The notes: generated by a model from the letters alone, not told the origin. 64,000 bases of DNA from Neorhizobium vignae (GCF_000732195.1 NZ_JNNU01000008.1:62001-126000), one strand, 5' to 3'; shown: positions 7,808 to 16,258, counted from the stretch's first letter. Program-made: numbers and translations.

Positions 7808-9456
7808 AAATCGATGCCACAGAACTGTACGAACGTGCCACGTCTGTCCGTGGGCTGCAGATTTCGCCGACGATGAATATAACGGTTGTAAATGATACTG
7901 AGGATGCCGTGACAGGAGAGCCTTCCGATGTCAATGCGGACATGATGAAGGGCATGAATCTTCTCGAGTCAGCCTATTTTCTACATGACAATTTCGCTGG
8001 CGACACAGCATTCGTGATTGAGACCGCCAACTCCTTCGCTATCGTCAGGCCGCCATTTTCAGAACTTCCGATCTATTACTTTGAGCAGCAGAACAGGATC
8101 AAGGTATGGGCGGGTCTGGATATTCCAACGTGGCTCCAACAGCGGCCACCTGCTTTCGATTTAGATTATCTTGCGGTCGCATTGCACAACTGGTCCTGGG
8201 TAACGCCTCAAACGGGACTGAAGGGTGTCAAAGAGCTCCTCAGTGGCGCCATATTGGTGTTTGATGGCACAGATCTTTGGCAGCGAGACCTTCTGGCCCA
8301 CGCAGTAGCAGCACTGCCGCCTGCCCCTGCAACTGATTACGCACATCAGGTCAATTTGATTCGCCAATTGATCTTGAACAGCGTTTCACACAAGCTCGGA
8401 CCGCATATAGAGCATGCCGCCGTCCTTTGTTCTGGGGGCGTAGATTCCTCTGTTGGGGCTGTCGCAGCGGGAGCGTTGTACCCGAATAGAACCTTTCCGC
8501 TCATCCACTGCGACTCAGAGGAACACTTGTACGGTGACGAGAGGTTTTACTTCGAGGCGGTGGCGAAGAAAACTGGCTGGCCGACGGCCACAGTAGACAT
8601 GAATGAGGGAGCTTCGCGCGAGAGTCTGTCGCCAGATTTACTAGTACCGACCGCTCGGCCTATGAAATCCGCCGCGGCTCTCTCCACAATGGCCGCGTTA
8701 AAGAAGCTGGCCATGGCCAGAGGAGCGCGAGTCATGCTGTCCGGCGATGGAGGGGATCAGCTATTCATCCTAAACGACCCTACCCTTTACTGCCAGGAGT
8801 TGGTCGGGGAGGCGCCGACGTTGAAGCCCAAGCTGATCGCTACAAGTGAACTAGCCAACGTGACCCGGAAAGCATCTTGGGAGGTGGCGGGTGAGGCTTT
8901 ACGTGCGCAGAAGGCGGGACAACTCCGAGAAAGATACTTTGGCAAGCTCCGGTTCCCGAAGAACCCGTTAGCGGTTGAGCCGGCCCCAGAAAACACAGAG
9001 GTTGTGCCGAACGGCTCAACGCTTTCGGGTTTAGGCGTAAGCCGGGCATTCCAGTACTTCGGGATGCGGAATGCGGAGTTGAATCAGGTGCCAATCAGGG
9101 GCTTAGCTGTCGAAGAACGGAAGACGTTTTTGTTTTGGCCCCTAGTTCGCGCGGCCATGATCGCGGCACGCGGACATCATTTGAAAGACGGACGAAACAG
9201 GGCGCTCGAGCGTGACGCGTTCCGGCACGAGTTGCCGCCAGAGGTCTACCACTGCTTTAGTAAAGGAGGCAGTCGCGATTTTGCCCAACGATATGATTTC
9301 CCTCGCCTTGTTCATTCCCTCCAACACAGTCCGCTTATCAGGTATGGCCTGATCTCAGAAAAGATAGATAACATCGAAAATGCACCCGACGATGACACCG
9401 CGTTCGCTCTGGTCGTCGCGAGAGGGTTCGCCGATTGGATGGAGCTTTATGCTTAA
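7804..9456 (+). CDS. Lasso peptide cyclase (asparagine synthetase-like C protein)
   Basis: A 550-residue relative of asparagine synthetase B that, in lasso pathways, adenylates the Asp or Glu side chain of the core peptide and forms the macrolactam ring. Residues about 1-180 correspond to the degenerate glutaminase-like domain; there is no N-terminal Cys2, as expected for a cyclase. The synthetase domain shows the PP-loop SGGVDSS at 210-216 and SGDGGD at 313-318. Length is typical of McjC-type proteins. It overlaps the B gene by four bases and the transporter gene by eight, so translation is probably coupled. The frame is intact although the pathway upstream is broken. A plain asparagine synthetase is unlikely given the B and D neighbours. 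Confidence 0.85.
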   Translation: MKIDATELYERATSVRGLQISPTMNITVVNDTEDAVTGEPSDVNADMMKGMNLLESAYFLHDNFAGDTAFVIETANSFAIVRPPFSELPIYYFEQQNRIKVWAGLDIPTWLQQRPPAFDLDYLAVALHNWSWVTPQTGLKGVKELLSGAILVFDGTDLWQRDLLAHAVAALPPAPATDYAHQVNLIRQLILNSVSHKLGPHIEHAAVLCSGGVDSSVGAVAAGALYPNRTFPLIHCDSEEHLYGDERFYFEAVAKKTGWPTATVDMNEGASRESLSPDLLVPTARPMKSAAALSTMAALKKLAMARGARVMLSGDGGDQLFILNDPTLYCQELVGEAPTLKPKLIATSELANVTRKASWEVAGEALRAQKAGQLRERYFGKLRFPKNPLAVEPAPENTEVVPNGSTLSGLGVSRAFQYFGMRNAELNQVPIRGLAVEERKTFLFWPLVRAAMIAARGHHLKDGRNRALERDAFRHELPPEVYHCFSKGGSRDFAQRYDFPRLVHSLQHSPLIRYGLISEKIDNIENAPDDDTAFALVVARGFADWMELYA

Positions 9457-11161
9457 CGTTACTACTAGAATCGGGAACATTTTCCCTCCCCTTCAGCGCG
9501 AGGTGTTGAGTGTGGCCCTGCGTCGCCGCAGGAAGACATTGTTCGCTCTCTTGGGAGCAACACTGTGCGCATCGGCGTGCACGATAGGGGCGCCGCTCGT
9601 CTTTGCGTATGCGGCAAAGGTGATAGGCAACGGCTCCTATTCACTTGGACTACTGTTGGGACTATTCGCTGCTTATGCTGCGCTCCTAGCGGGCGTCCGA
9701 CTACTGAGCGACGTTCGGATGGTCCTCATGCATTCGATCGAGCAGGATGTCCGTCTCGTTGCGAACAAGATGTCGCTAGCCGCTCTGTTGCGCTCGTCAG
9801 GCTCCATATTTGTTGCCAATAATCCGGCGCGTGTGGGAGAGTTGATCAACAATCTCCACCAGTCTAATGCGATCTATGTGCAATCGTTTTTGATGGTGGT
9901 TCTGGCCGGCGCTATAGACATGGCGTTCGCGTTCGCAGCGATTGCCGGTACTGTAAGTTGGGTGGTTGCAGTTTTCGTCATTATCTACGGCATAGCAACT
10001 GTCTGGTTGACTCTCCGTGCGAACAACGTGACGACCCAGATCCAGCGGCAAGCACGACGCAAATCCGCCGAGGGTTCGAACCTCCTTGGAAACGTCGTAA
10101 ACAACATCGTTTCAATAAAGATCTTCCGCGGCGAAGGTTGGGTTCAAGGGCTTTATGAAACTTTAGCTGAGGGCGCGCGTACATTTTGGCTGCAATATTT
10201 CTTTACCCGCTTACGATACGGGTCGTTTCAGGCTGCTCTTATATTTATCCAGTACTTCAGCGTGCTTGGAATGCTGGCCATCACGCTCAGATCGCCTGAC
10301 CTACTCTCGCAGGTCGTCCTCGTAGGCATGATACTCGTGCAACTCAATCGACCGTTTGAGATGATAGCGAGTGCAATCGAAGAGTATGCGATGGCCCAGG
10401 TACTGGCCGAAATGCTTCAAAACGAGCTTGACCAACATCAGCTTCCGCTAGCGCGCCTGCCATCGAGTCCGATGCCTCACATGGATACCTTGGACATTGA
10501 AGTTCAAGAACTGTCGTTCGGCTATCTTCCTGAACAGCCGCCACTTTTTGACGATGTCACGACGACATTCGCTCCGGGTGGGCTGAATTTTATTGTCGGA
10601 CCATCGGGTGTCGGCAAATCTAGCCTCCTGCAAATCCTCCTTGGTATCAACGAGAATTACAAAGGCGCGGTTATAGTTGGCGGTGTCGACTTGCGCAGCA
10701 TCAACAAGGACACCTATCTCTCTTCTATCGGTTATGTCGCGCAAGAGCCGATGCTCATGAATTTGAGCATTAGGGATAACGTCCTGTTTGGGCGCCAGTA
10801 CAGCGACGAAGAAATCATTTCAGTTCTACACACCGTCAGTTTGGCGGAGAAGCTTCATGGGCTAACACAGGGGCTTGATTTTCGGATCGGAGAACGGGGC
10901 CAACTCCTAAGTGGCGGGGAACGGCAGCGACTGGCGATCGCCCGTGCGTTAATAGGGAGGCCAAAGGTGCTTATTCTAGATGAAGCAAGCTCCGCACTGG
11001 ATGAAACAACGGAGCGAAGCATTTACGCTAGTTTACGTAGAACTGCGCAGGAAACGACTATCATTGCCGTCACGCACCGGCTCGGAGTAATTGGAGCGAC
11101 GGATAAAGTACTTGATCTAGCCGCAGGACAGGAGCGGAGGCTGAGGCAAGCGGCGAAGTAG
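9449..11161 (+). CDS. ABC exporter, McjD-like (lasso peptide export/immunity)
   Basis: A full half-transporter of 570 residues: a membrane domain with about six helices (residues 30-310) fused to an ATPase. Walker A is GPSGVGKSS at 384-392, the signature LSGGERQ at 488-494, Walker B VLILDEASS at 507-515 and the switch His543 in VTHRLG. McjD-type exporters pump the mature lasso peptide out of the producer and so protect it. ATG 9449 is preferred because GGAG precedes it by five bases; it overlaps the cyclase stop. As the only transporter in the locus it would be the immunity gene if a peptide were still made. Codon use and base composition of 7.5-11.2 kb appear less GC-rich than the catabolic operons further right, which suggests separate acquisition. 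Confidence 0.85.
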   Translation: MLNVTTRIGNIFPPLQREVLSVALRRRRKTLFALLGATLCASACTIGAPLVFAYAAKVIGNGSYSLGLLLGLFAAYAALLAGVRLLSDVRMVLMHSIEQDVRLVANKMSLAALLRSSGSIFVANNPARVGELINNLHQSNAIYVQSFLMVVLAGAIDMAFAFAAIAGTVSWVVAVFVIIYGIATVWLTLRANNVTTQIQRQARRKSAEGSNLLGNVVNNIVSIKIFRGEGWVQGLYETLAEGARTFWLQYFFTRLRYGSFQAALIFIQYFSVLGMLAITLRSPDLLSQVVLVGMILVQLNRPFEMIASAIEEYAMAQVLAEMLQNELDQHQLPLARLPSSPMPHMDTLDIEVQELSFGYLPEQPPLFDDVTTTFAPGGLNFIVGPSGVGKSSLLQILLGINENYKGAVIVGGVDLRSINKDTYLSSIGYVAQEPMLMNLSIRDNVLFGRQYSDEEIISVLHTVSLAEKLHGLTQGLDFRIGERGQLLSGGERQRLAIARALIGRPKVLILDEASSALDETTERSIYASLRRTAQETTIIAVTHRLGVIGATDKVLDLAAGQERRLRQAAK

Positions 11162-11465
11162 CACTTGCCAACCGGCCTCCACGCTGGCATCGGTCGCCTT
11201 GAACGGATCTGAACCATTGGCAGTCACAGTCAATCAATTAAGCCATTGAATTGATGTCGCTGTGGCGTGACGTCGATTTGTGGAACTGAATTAGCCCCCC
11301 GAAAGGCCCGGACATGCTCCCCCACTTAGCTAAGTGGGTAGGAGTAATGTTGGTAATATGACTAGCAGCAAGATGGAAGTCCTCGGGAGTATCGTTCCAC
11401 GCGTCCGTGTGAATTCGGTTGCGGGAGGGGTAGTGAAACTGCGAGTTTCGCCATCACGCGAAAAA
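11162..11465. other. Intergenic stretch with a perfect 18-bp palindrome; no gene seen
   Basis: About 300 bases between the lasso exporter and the EAL remnant. It holds the perfect palindrome CCCACTTAGCTAAGTGGG at 11321-11338. No small open frame with the properties of a lasso precursor (leader with penultimate Thr, core starting with Gly and an acidic residue at position 7-9) was found here by eye. The stretch may contain an insertion-sequence edge, but I cannot name one. Confidence 0.4.
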
Positions 11466-11491
11466 GGGCCGGAGACAAAGTCTCACGGCCC
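11466..11491 (-). terminator. Strong hairpin terminator, best in the minus direction
   Basis: On the minus strand GGGCCG-T-GAGAC-TTT-GTCTC-CGGCCC is followed directly by TTTTTC, a textbook rho-independent terminator for the EAL-domain gene remnant. On the plus strand the same hairpin is followed by AAGTTTTTC and could also stop transcripts that leave the lasso locus. Confidence 0.8.
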
Positions 11492-11500
11492 AAGTTTTTC

Positions 11501-12172
11501 TCATCGACGCGTAGGGAGGAGATCGCGTCTAGAACCCCAAGGTAGCGGATCATGGTTAACGAAGCGTAAACGCTGGCTGCGGTGTGTGTGTGTCGCGCGC
11601 GACTCGTGCTCTAAGGCGGAGATTTTCCGTTCCATGATTTCAGGGCGCCCGAACAGAAATCCCTGCAACTGATCTGGAGCTTTAACAGCCAGGCGGGCAC
11701 GCTGTGCTTCCGTTTCAATCCACTCGACAACGACCGTCAATCCGAGGCTCTTGCCTAGCGCCAAGGCGCAGTCGATGATGACCTCGGCGACCGCGTCCTC
11801 ATCGAGCGCGGCGACATAGCTGCGATCGATCTTCAGTTTGTGAAACGGATAGCGCCTGAGGTTGGTCATGGAAGAATACCCGCTGCCATAATCGTCCATC
11901 ACCAATTTGATGCCGTGCGCTGTCAGTGCTTCCAAGCAACGGCCGACATCTGCGCGATCTTCGAGAAGCGATGTCTCGGTGACCTCCAACTCCAACCTGT
12001 CAGCCGAAAGCCCACTCCTCTCGAGCGCGGTCGTCACGTGTGTAGTCAAATGCGAGGAAAGTAGCTGTCTTGCCGAGACGTTGACCGCGACGAACAGGCT
12101 ATTATCCCACGGCCTGCTGCGCATCAAACGTCTGACGACCGGGCAGCAGAACCGAAAAATCGTCTCCCTCAT
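11501..12172 (-). pseudogene. EAL domain (c-di-GMP phosphodiesterase) fragment
   Basis: The protein segment FVAVNVSARQL, LELEVTETSLLED, VMDDYGSGYSSMTNLRRYPFHKLKIDRSYV and DQLQGFLFGRP is the C-terminal two thirds of an EAL domain. The EAL motif itself and the first helix are absent, because the DNA joins an unrelated gene at about 12172; the open frame that continues to 12322 is antisense/other-frame sequence. The segment usually reading EGVET is EWIET here, and residues near the lost GC before DQLQG also differ. With the substrate-binding EAL residues missing, hydrolysis of c-di-GMP is not possible. Confidence 0.85.
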
Positions 12173-12212
12173 ACCAGAAGGTGACGCCTCGGATGCTCTT
12201 TTGCGATATGAG

Positions 12213-12644
12213 TCAATATTGGCCGCAACCCGGACCGCCAGCCAAATGGCCGTACCAGCCGTCGCCGCGCTCAATTGCCTCGATGAACTCCTCGAAAGAG
12301 CGGCCGAGAACACGCACTTCATTCAGCCAGTTTCCGGCAAAGACGAAGGGAATGGAAATATAGTCGCCCTTGACGAAGCCATAGGCGGTCGGGCCGCCAT
12401 TCGAACCGATCAGCAGCTGGTCGTCGCGGAATTCGAAGATCTCGTAGCCGTCAGCCCCGGAGAGTTCCGCCGCACTCCACAGGATCAGATAACCTAGGCC
12501 GACCTCTCCGTTGAAGCCGTTGGAGACGGCAAGGAAGGCCTTGATCTCCGCCGGCAGGATAATCTTCAGTTTCGCCTCGCAGGCCGCGATTTCAGCCGGA
12601 CTTGCGCCCGGCAACTGGCAGCCACCTTCAAATTTCTCCAGCAT
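12213..12644 (-). CDS. SMI1/KNR4 family protein (candidate immunity protein)
   Basis: A 143-residue SUKH-type protein: an N-terminal helix with GASPAEIAACEAKLKIILPAEIKAFLAVSNGFNG, the family hallmark, followed by the beta-rich ILWSAAELSGADGYEIFEFRDDQLLIGSNGG and a FAGNWLNEVRVLGRSFEEFIEAIERG tail. Many bacterial SMI1/KNR4 proteins neutralise polymorphic toxins delivered by contact. The start ATG 12644 shares a base with the stop of the upstream gene (TGATG), so the two genes form a translationally coupled pair. A longer in-frame reading to 13616 exists but its middle part is a shadow of that upstream gene and its end is a LysE fragment. No toxin gene is visible nearby. Confidence 0.8.
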   Translation of the reverse strand: MLEKFEGGCQLPGASPAEIAACEAKLKIILPAEIKAFLAVSNGFNGEVGLGYLILWSAAELSGADGYEIFEFRDDQLLIGSNGGPTAYGFVKGDYISIPFVFAGNWLNEVRVLGRSFEEFIEAIERGDGWYGHLAGGPGCGQY

Positions 12645-13252
12645 CAGCAGGCCCATTCGAGCTTCATCTCCTTGAGGTCGATCTGGGCGACACCGTCGCC
12701 GAAATTGAAGCCGCCGAAGATCTCCGAGATCTCGATGTAGAAGGGCGAGAAATCGGGATAGCCCTGCATCGGAAACATCGTGCCGCCGAGATGGGCGTGC
12801 CAGTCTTGAAAGCGCTCCAGCCCCAATGCCTGGCCTTCTTCCGAATAGGCGGCGATATAGCCGCTGAACTCGTTCTCGTGCCTGAATTCGCGCGCTGGCT
12901 TTCCGACATTCGGGTCGCCCTCGCGCAAGGTGATCTCGATCGGCCAACCGTAGTCGAGCGCTTCTGTTCCCGGCAGGTTCTTCCAGCCGCTGGGAGGCCG
13001 CGCTGCCGCCAGAAGCTCGTTGACGGCAAGTCCGCCGGGCGAAAAGACGCTTTTCGCCTGCTGCTCGGCCACCGTTTTCGGCAGGTTGAATTCGCCGAAA
13101 TAATCGAGCGGCGATTTCGAGAGCCAGCCGGGAACAGGAGCGCCCTCGATGGCCGGCGGTGCGCCGAAAGAGATAGGACGGGTCGGAGACAGGGCAATGA
13201 CGAAGCGGGAGGTCGGCGGCTGAGTGTTGCTGGGAAGGCGCCAGCCGTTCAC
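12644..13252 (-). CDS. Hypothetical protein coupled to the SMI1/KNR4 gene, possibly N-terminally truncated
   Basis: A frame of up to 202 residues that I cannot place in a named family. Readable blocks are PVPGWLSKSPLDYFGEF, LDYGWPIEITLREGDP and the C-terminal HLGGTMFPMQGYPDFSPFY followed by EISEIFGGFNFGDGVAQIDL, which suggests a soluble beta-rich protein of the type often found in toxin-immunity gene pairs. Its stop overlaps the SMI1/KNR4 start, so both are likely made from one transcript. Upstream the sequence changes abruptly into a LysE fragment near 13250, and no ribosome-binding site is evident before ATG 13252, so the natural N-terminus may have been lost. Confidence 0.55.
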   Translation of the reverse strand: MNGWRLPSNTQPPTSRFVIALSPTRPISFGAPPAIEGAPVPGWLSKSPLDYFGEFNLPKTVAEQQAKSVFSPGGLAVNELLAAARPPSGWKNLPGTEALDYGWPIEITLREGDPNVGKPAREFRHENEFSGYIAAYSEEGQALGLERFQDWHAHLGGTMFPMQGYPDFSPFYIEISEIFGGFNFGDGVAQIDLKEMKLEWAC

Positions 13253-13254
13253 CC

Positions 13255-13616
13255 GAGCGCGTGCGGAGATCGTCTTGCAGCGCCCGGGAGAGCCTGAGGT
13301 TCATAGTATTTGATCCGATCTCTCGAGCCGGATTGGAGCCGGAGGGGCGCCGCAAAAGCCGGATCGCCGAATAAAGGAGGATAAAAGCTAGGACCATGGA
13401 GCCCCAGGAAGCCGGGCCCTCCCCCGTGTAAACCGTCGTCGCTCCCATGGCAGCGAGACAACAAGCGATGGCGGCGCCCGAAGCAATTCCGGCGGCCACA
13501 CTGAGCAATCGGCGCCAGGATGGATTAACCGCCACCCGCAGGACAACAAGAAGGTTCGGACCTGGTGCAATGAGGACTAGCGAGTATGAGAGCGCAAGCG
13601 AGGTCAGAAGCGGCAT
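13255..13616 (-). pseudogene. LysE/RhtB-family exporter fragment (N-terminal part)
   Basis: From ATG 13616 the frame encodes MPLLTSLALSYSLVLIAPGP, the start of the first helix of LysE/RhtB amino acid exporters, then a second and third membrane segment (LLSVAAGIASGAAIACCLAAMG, SMVLAFILLYSAIRLLRR). The similarity stops around residue 120, where the DNA becomes the hypothetical gene described at 12644. Full-length members have about 200-210 residues and six helices, so the distal half is missing. Confidence 0.75.
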
Positions 13617-13987
13617 GACATCAATCTCGGGGCCTCCGTTTGAAGCGCCGAAGATCGGTGATTTTTAACCGTTTCGCGTCACCCGGCTGGGCGATAACTT
13701 GTCGCTGCGGTCTCACAAGCCTGTAAGTAGGACCCTCCTCTTGGGCGCCTTTTCAAACGCATTATTTCGGGCCGCGGACTGTCCGCCTCTTACACGTTGG
13801 CGACGTGCTCCGCTCTCCAGGAGACAAGAAGAAGCTGTGAAGGAGCTTGACGACGCTCAGGGGGACGAAATGCCGAGCACCGCAGTCTGAAGCGATTACT
13901 TGGCTTCACTTGTAATGATGTTCCGCTTCGGCCAGCCGCCAGCGGCAGTTAATCTTGACCCAATTCGAAAACACGACAAGAATTCTT
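13617..13987. other. Intergenic stretch, nothing recognised
   Basis: About 370 bases between the LysE fragment and the palindrome in front of the LuxR-type gene. A 63-codon frame at 13699-13890 has no ribosome-binding site and an atypical composition; I do not regard it as a gene. Confidence 0.4.
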
Positions 13988-14011
13988 GACGTCACCCGAT
14001 TGGGTGACGTC
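13988..14011. promoter_or_regulatory. Palindromic candidate operator upstream of the LuxR-type regulator
   Basis: GACGTCACCC-GATT-GGGTGACGTC, two perfect 10-base arms around four bases, lies about 95 bases before the regulator start. A related, imperfect site (TCACCCGATCGGATGA) occurs at 15292-15307 downstream of the same gene. Position and symmetry suggest autoregulation. Confidence 0.6.
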
Positions 14012-14106
14012 GGCAGTTTGAGTTGGCCTTAGACAAGCAGCCCGTGATTAAGTGCATCAGTAGCAGCGGTTGGCTGGCTTGTTCCGCCATGATGAGAGGC
14101 GCTGAC

Positions 14107-15237
14107 ATGGAACATGCCCAGATCATCGATGCCATCTACCAGGCGTCCATCCGATATGAACTATGGCCACGGACCCTGTGCACGATCGTCGACTATGTCG
14201 GGGCCGTCGCAGGAAATATCGTTTATCAGGCGCCGCCGGGAGGACGCGGGAGCTTTCTCATTCCGGGCAGGATGCGGGAAGACCTGAATAGCCTCTATCT
14301 GCAGGAATATGCCCAGAACCCGTACGCGCGGGCCTACGAAAAAATAAAGCCTGGCAATGTCGTGCTTGGCAACACCATGATCGACCTGGCCGCAATCCAG
14401 AAGTCTTCGTTCTATACCGACATCTGCGAGCCCCAAAACATTCACAACCAACTCTTCATGCCGCACGCCAGCTTGCACGAGCGGGGCGGCATCGGAGGTA
14501 TCGCACTCTTTCTGTCCCGAGCGCAGGACGAGCATGCGGAGCTGGCACTCAACCGACTGACCGAACTGGCGCCGCATATCGAGCGCGCAATCGACCTATC
14601 TTTGCACATCACCCGCATTGACTATGGCCCCGACCTAGCGCAGCGGCTGATCAACGCGATGCCGGATGCCGCTGTCTTGATCGGAAGCCGGGGCGAGGTC
14701 ATCCTTCTCAATGCTGCGGCTGAAACCCTACTAAAACAGGCCGATGGCATCTCGATCAGCCGATCGGAGCGCTCGGTTCTCAGGGCTCAGGTTGCAGAAA
14801 CCGCTTCTCGAATGGCGACCAGCATCCGACAGGCACTTATGGTCGCGGATGGCGGGGCCACGCCGTTCAATGGAGCTTTCCCCATTATCCGGCCATCAGG
14901 CCTTCCTCCTTACCTCGCGACAATCACACCGCTGGCGCCAACATCATCCGCCATATGGGACGCGACCGATAGCCAGGCGCGGGTTCTGTTGCAGATTGTC
15001 GATCCGGAAACAAAGACCCGGCTGCAGGCTCGACGGTTGCAGACGATGTTCGACTTGACGGATGCGGAGACGCGGGTTGCCGCGTTGATCGGCAGCGGGA
15101 TGAACCTTCATGAGATCGCCCGAGCGCTCGGCGTGTCGCCAAATACCATCAAAACGCACGCTGCCCGTTGCTTCGGAAAGGTCGGAGTTCGTTCGCAACC
15201 TAGTCTAACGCGCCTCATCGCCTCTATCCCGGCTTAG
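14107..15237 (+). CDS. LuxR-type helix-turn-helix transcriptional regulator
   Basis: A DNA-binding regulator of about 376 residues. The C-terminal 60 residues form a LuxR/FixJ-type HTH: LTDAETRVAALIGSGMNLHEIARALGVSPNTIKTH, with the conserved Glu, Gly and recognition-helix residues. A central block (LAQRLINAMPDAAVLIGSRGEVILLNAAAETLL) resembles a PAS-like sensor fold. The N-terminal 200 residues do not look like an acyl-homoserine-lactone domain and there is no receiver domain, so the signal is unknown. I chose ATG 14107 because GAGAGG lies seven bases upstream; ATG codons at 14089/14092 and a longer frame from 14023 are alternatives. A perfect palindrome precedes the gene and a related site follows it. 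Confidence 0.8.
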   Translation: MEHAQIIDAIYQASIRYELWPRTLCTIVDYVGAVAGNIVYQAPPGGRGSFLIPGRMREDLNSLYLQEYAQNPYARAYEKIKPGNVVLGNTMIDLAAIQKSSFYTDICEPQNIHNQLFMPHASLHERGGIGGIALFLSRAQDEHAELALNRLTELAPHIERAIDLSLHITRIDYGPDLAQRLINAMPDAAVLIGSRGEVILLNAAAETLLKQADGISISRSERSVLRAQVAETASRMATSIRQALMVADGGATPFNGAFPIIRPSGLPPYLATITPLAPTSSAIWDATDSQARVLLQIVDPETKTRLQARRLQTMFDLTDAETRVAALIGSGMNLHEIARALGVSPNTIKTHAARCFGKVGVRSQPSLTRLIASIPA

Positions 15238-15291
15238 CTCCTGGCGTATGGTCCGATGTTCCTGCTACCGCCTTAAACATCAACCCAACCC

Positions 15292-15307
15292 TCACCCGAT
15301 CGGATGA
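15292..15307. promoter_or_regulatory. Second, imperfect copy of the LuxR-region palindrome
   Basis: TCACCCGATCGGATGA shares TCACCCGAT and the spacing of GG-TGA with the perfect site at 13988-14011. It lies between the regulator's stop and the terminator-like hairpin that precedes the 15419 gene. Confidence 0.45.
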
Positions 15308-15353
15308 TGACAGCTCCATCTCAGGACGGGAAAATAAGGTCCCAACCTCGTTC

Positions 15354-15390
15354 GGTTCGAGCGTTCATCGCGCTCGAACCACCTTTTTTT
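15354..15390 (+). terminator. Hairpin with seven-T tail between the LuxR gene and the 15419 gene
   Basis: GGTTCGAGCG and CGCTCGAACC form a perfect 10-bp stem with a seven-base loop, followed by ACC and seven T (15384-15390). It should stop transcription from the LuxR-type gene or from any short transcript that begins at about 15240-15300. As it lies only 28 bases before the next start, it could also act as an attenuator. Confidence 0.8.
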
Positions 15391-15418
15391 GAAGGTTGTT
15401 GAGACATCGAGCGGATAT

Positions 15419-15907
15419 ATGCTGGAGACGATGATGTCACCCGAAAGCCTGGCGCCGGAAATATTTACTCGGGCATGGGCCGTAGGTCTGCAGACTGTCC
15501 GCGAAAAGGCAATTTGCTCTTTTGACCATATGACGGTTATCCCCAATTTGTCGCCTTCTTTTTACGCGATTTCCTGTCAGGAACTCAGGAGTGACATGGA
15601 GCTAGTCCTCCAGATCGGCCTTTCGAGACTCCTTGCCGATGGCGAGGTCAAAACCGGCCCTGACGGCTATTCCATGGCATCTGCCAACGCCGGGAGCGTT
15701 GTCGACTTCTCTATTGCCTCATTGGAGCGGCGGTCGGAGATTGTGGCAACCTGCTTCGAAGCAGTGCCAATGGATGCGAACCCTGGCCGGATGATCGAGA
15801 CGCAGGGAGACTGCCCCAAAGATTATTCGCCTATGATGCCGAGCGCTATGGAGGCAGGATACGGATCGATCGTGAGACCCGAAGAAGGGGCAACTGGCGT
15901 GGAGTAG
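15419..15907 (+). CDS. Hypothetical protein, 162 aa
   Basis: No family recognised. The N-terminal half is helical and amphipathic (MLETMMSPESLAPEIFTRAW and following), loosely phasin-like in character, but this resemblance is too weak for a call. Two internal stretches with Met and Ser/Ala residues follow, then a disordered C-terminus. ATG 15419 is used because the alternative TTG at 15389 falls inside the terminator tail. The ribosome-binding site (GAGCGG) is weak. Possible control by the LuxR-type regulator is suggested only by the palindrome upstream. Confidence 0.5.
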   Translation: MLETMMSPESLAPEIFTRAWAVGLQTVREKAICSFDHMTVIPNLSPSFYAISCQELRSDMELVLQIGLSRLLADGEVKTGPDGYSMASANAGSVVDFSIASLERRSEIVATCFEAVPMDANPGRMIETQGDCPKDYSPMMPSAMEAGYGSIVRPEEGATGVE

Positions 15908-15972
15908 AGCTAAACTATCGCCTGCGCTAGTTCGCTCCTACAGGTCGCCCGAAATTGGGTTGGCCGTCGATT

Positions 15973-16171
15973 CAGGGATCAGAACAAGATTAGTGCGGAA
16001 TCGTACGTTTAAATGATAAACGATGATCGAGATCGACATTCCTCCCCAAAACTGGGCGCTCCTGATGCATTTTTCCCTGAAACCTACCGTTCGAAGCAGG
16101 CTGCAAACTACGGAAAACATGCACAATTTCGGCTAGCGTACGATTTCGCACTAATCTTGTTCTGACCCCTG
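15973..16171. mobile_element. MITE-like element with 35-bp terminal inverted repeats
   Basis: The left end (15973-16007) and right end (16137-16171) are near-perfect inverted copies sharing CAGAACAAGATTAGTGCG and AATCGTACG, with one substitution and one indel-like difference near the outer end. The 199-bp element carries no gene, which fits a non-autonomous insertion mobilised by a transposase encoded elsewhere. A clean target-site duplication is not evident from the flanks, so age or exact borders are uncertain. Confidence 0.8.
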
Positions 16172-16258
16172 CATTGAATTTTCCAATGCTCCGCCTCGCA
16201 AACTAGCCTACGGCAATTCACAGGTCGTAGGTGTCGTCGACGAAAGAAGCACAAGTCA

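Noticed and set aside
11334-11672. A 112-codon plus-strand frame as a lasso precursor or small gene
   Set aside because: It crosses the terminator hairpin and the antisense of the EAL remnant, has no leader-like features and no suitable Gly-start core with an acidic residue at position 7-9.
12213-13616. A single 467-codon gene on the minus strand
   Set aside because: Its start is a LysE fragment, its middle is the wrong frame of the 12644-13252 gene and its end is the SMI1/KNR4 gene. It is an accidental join of three sequences, not one protein.
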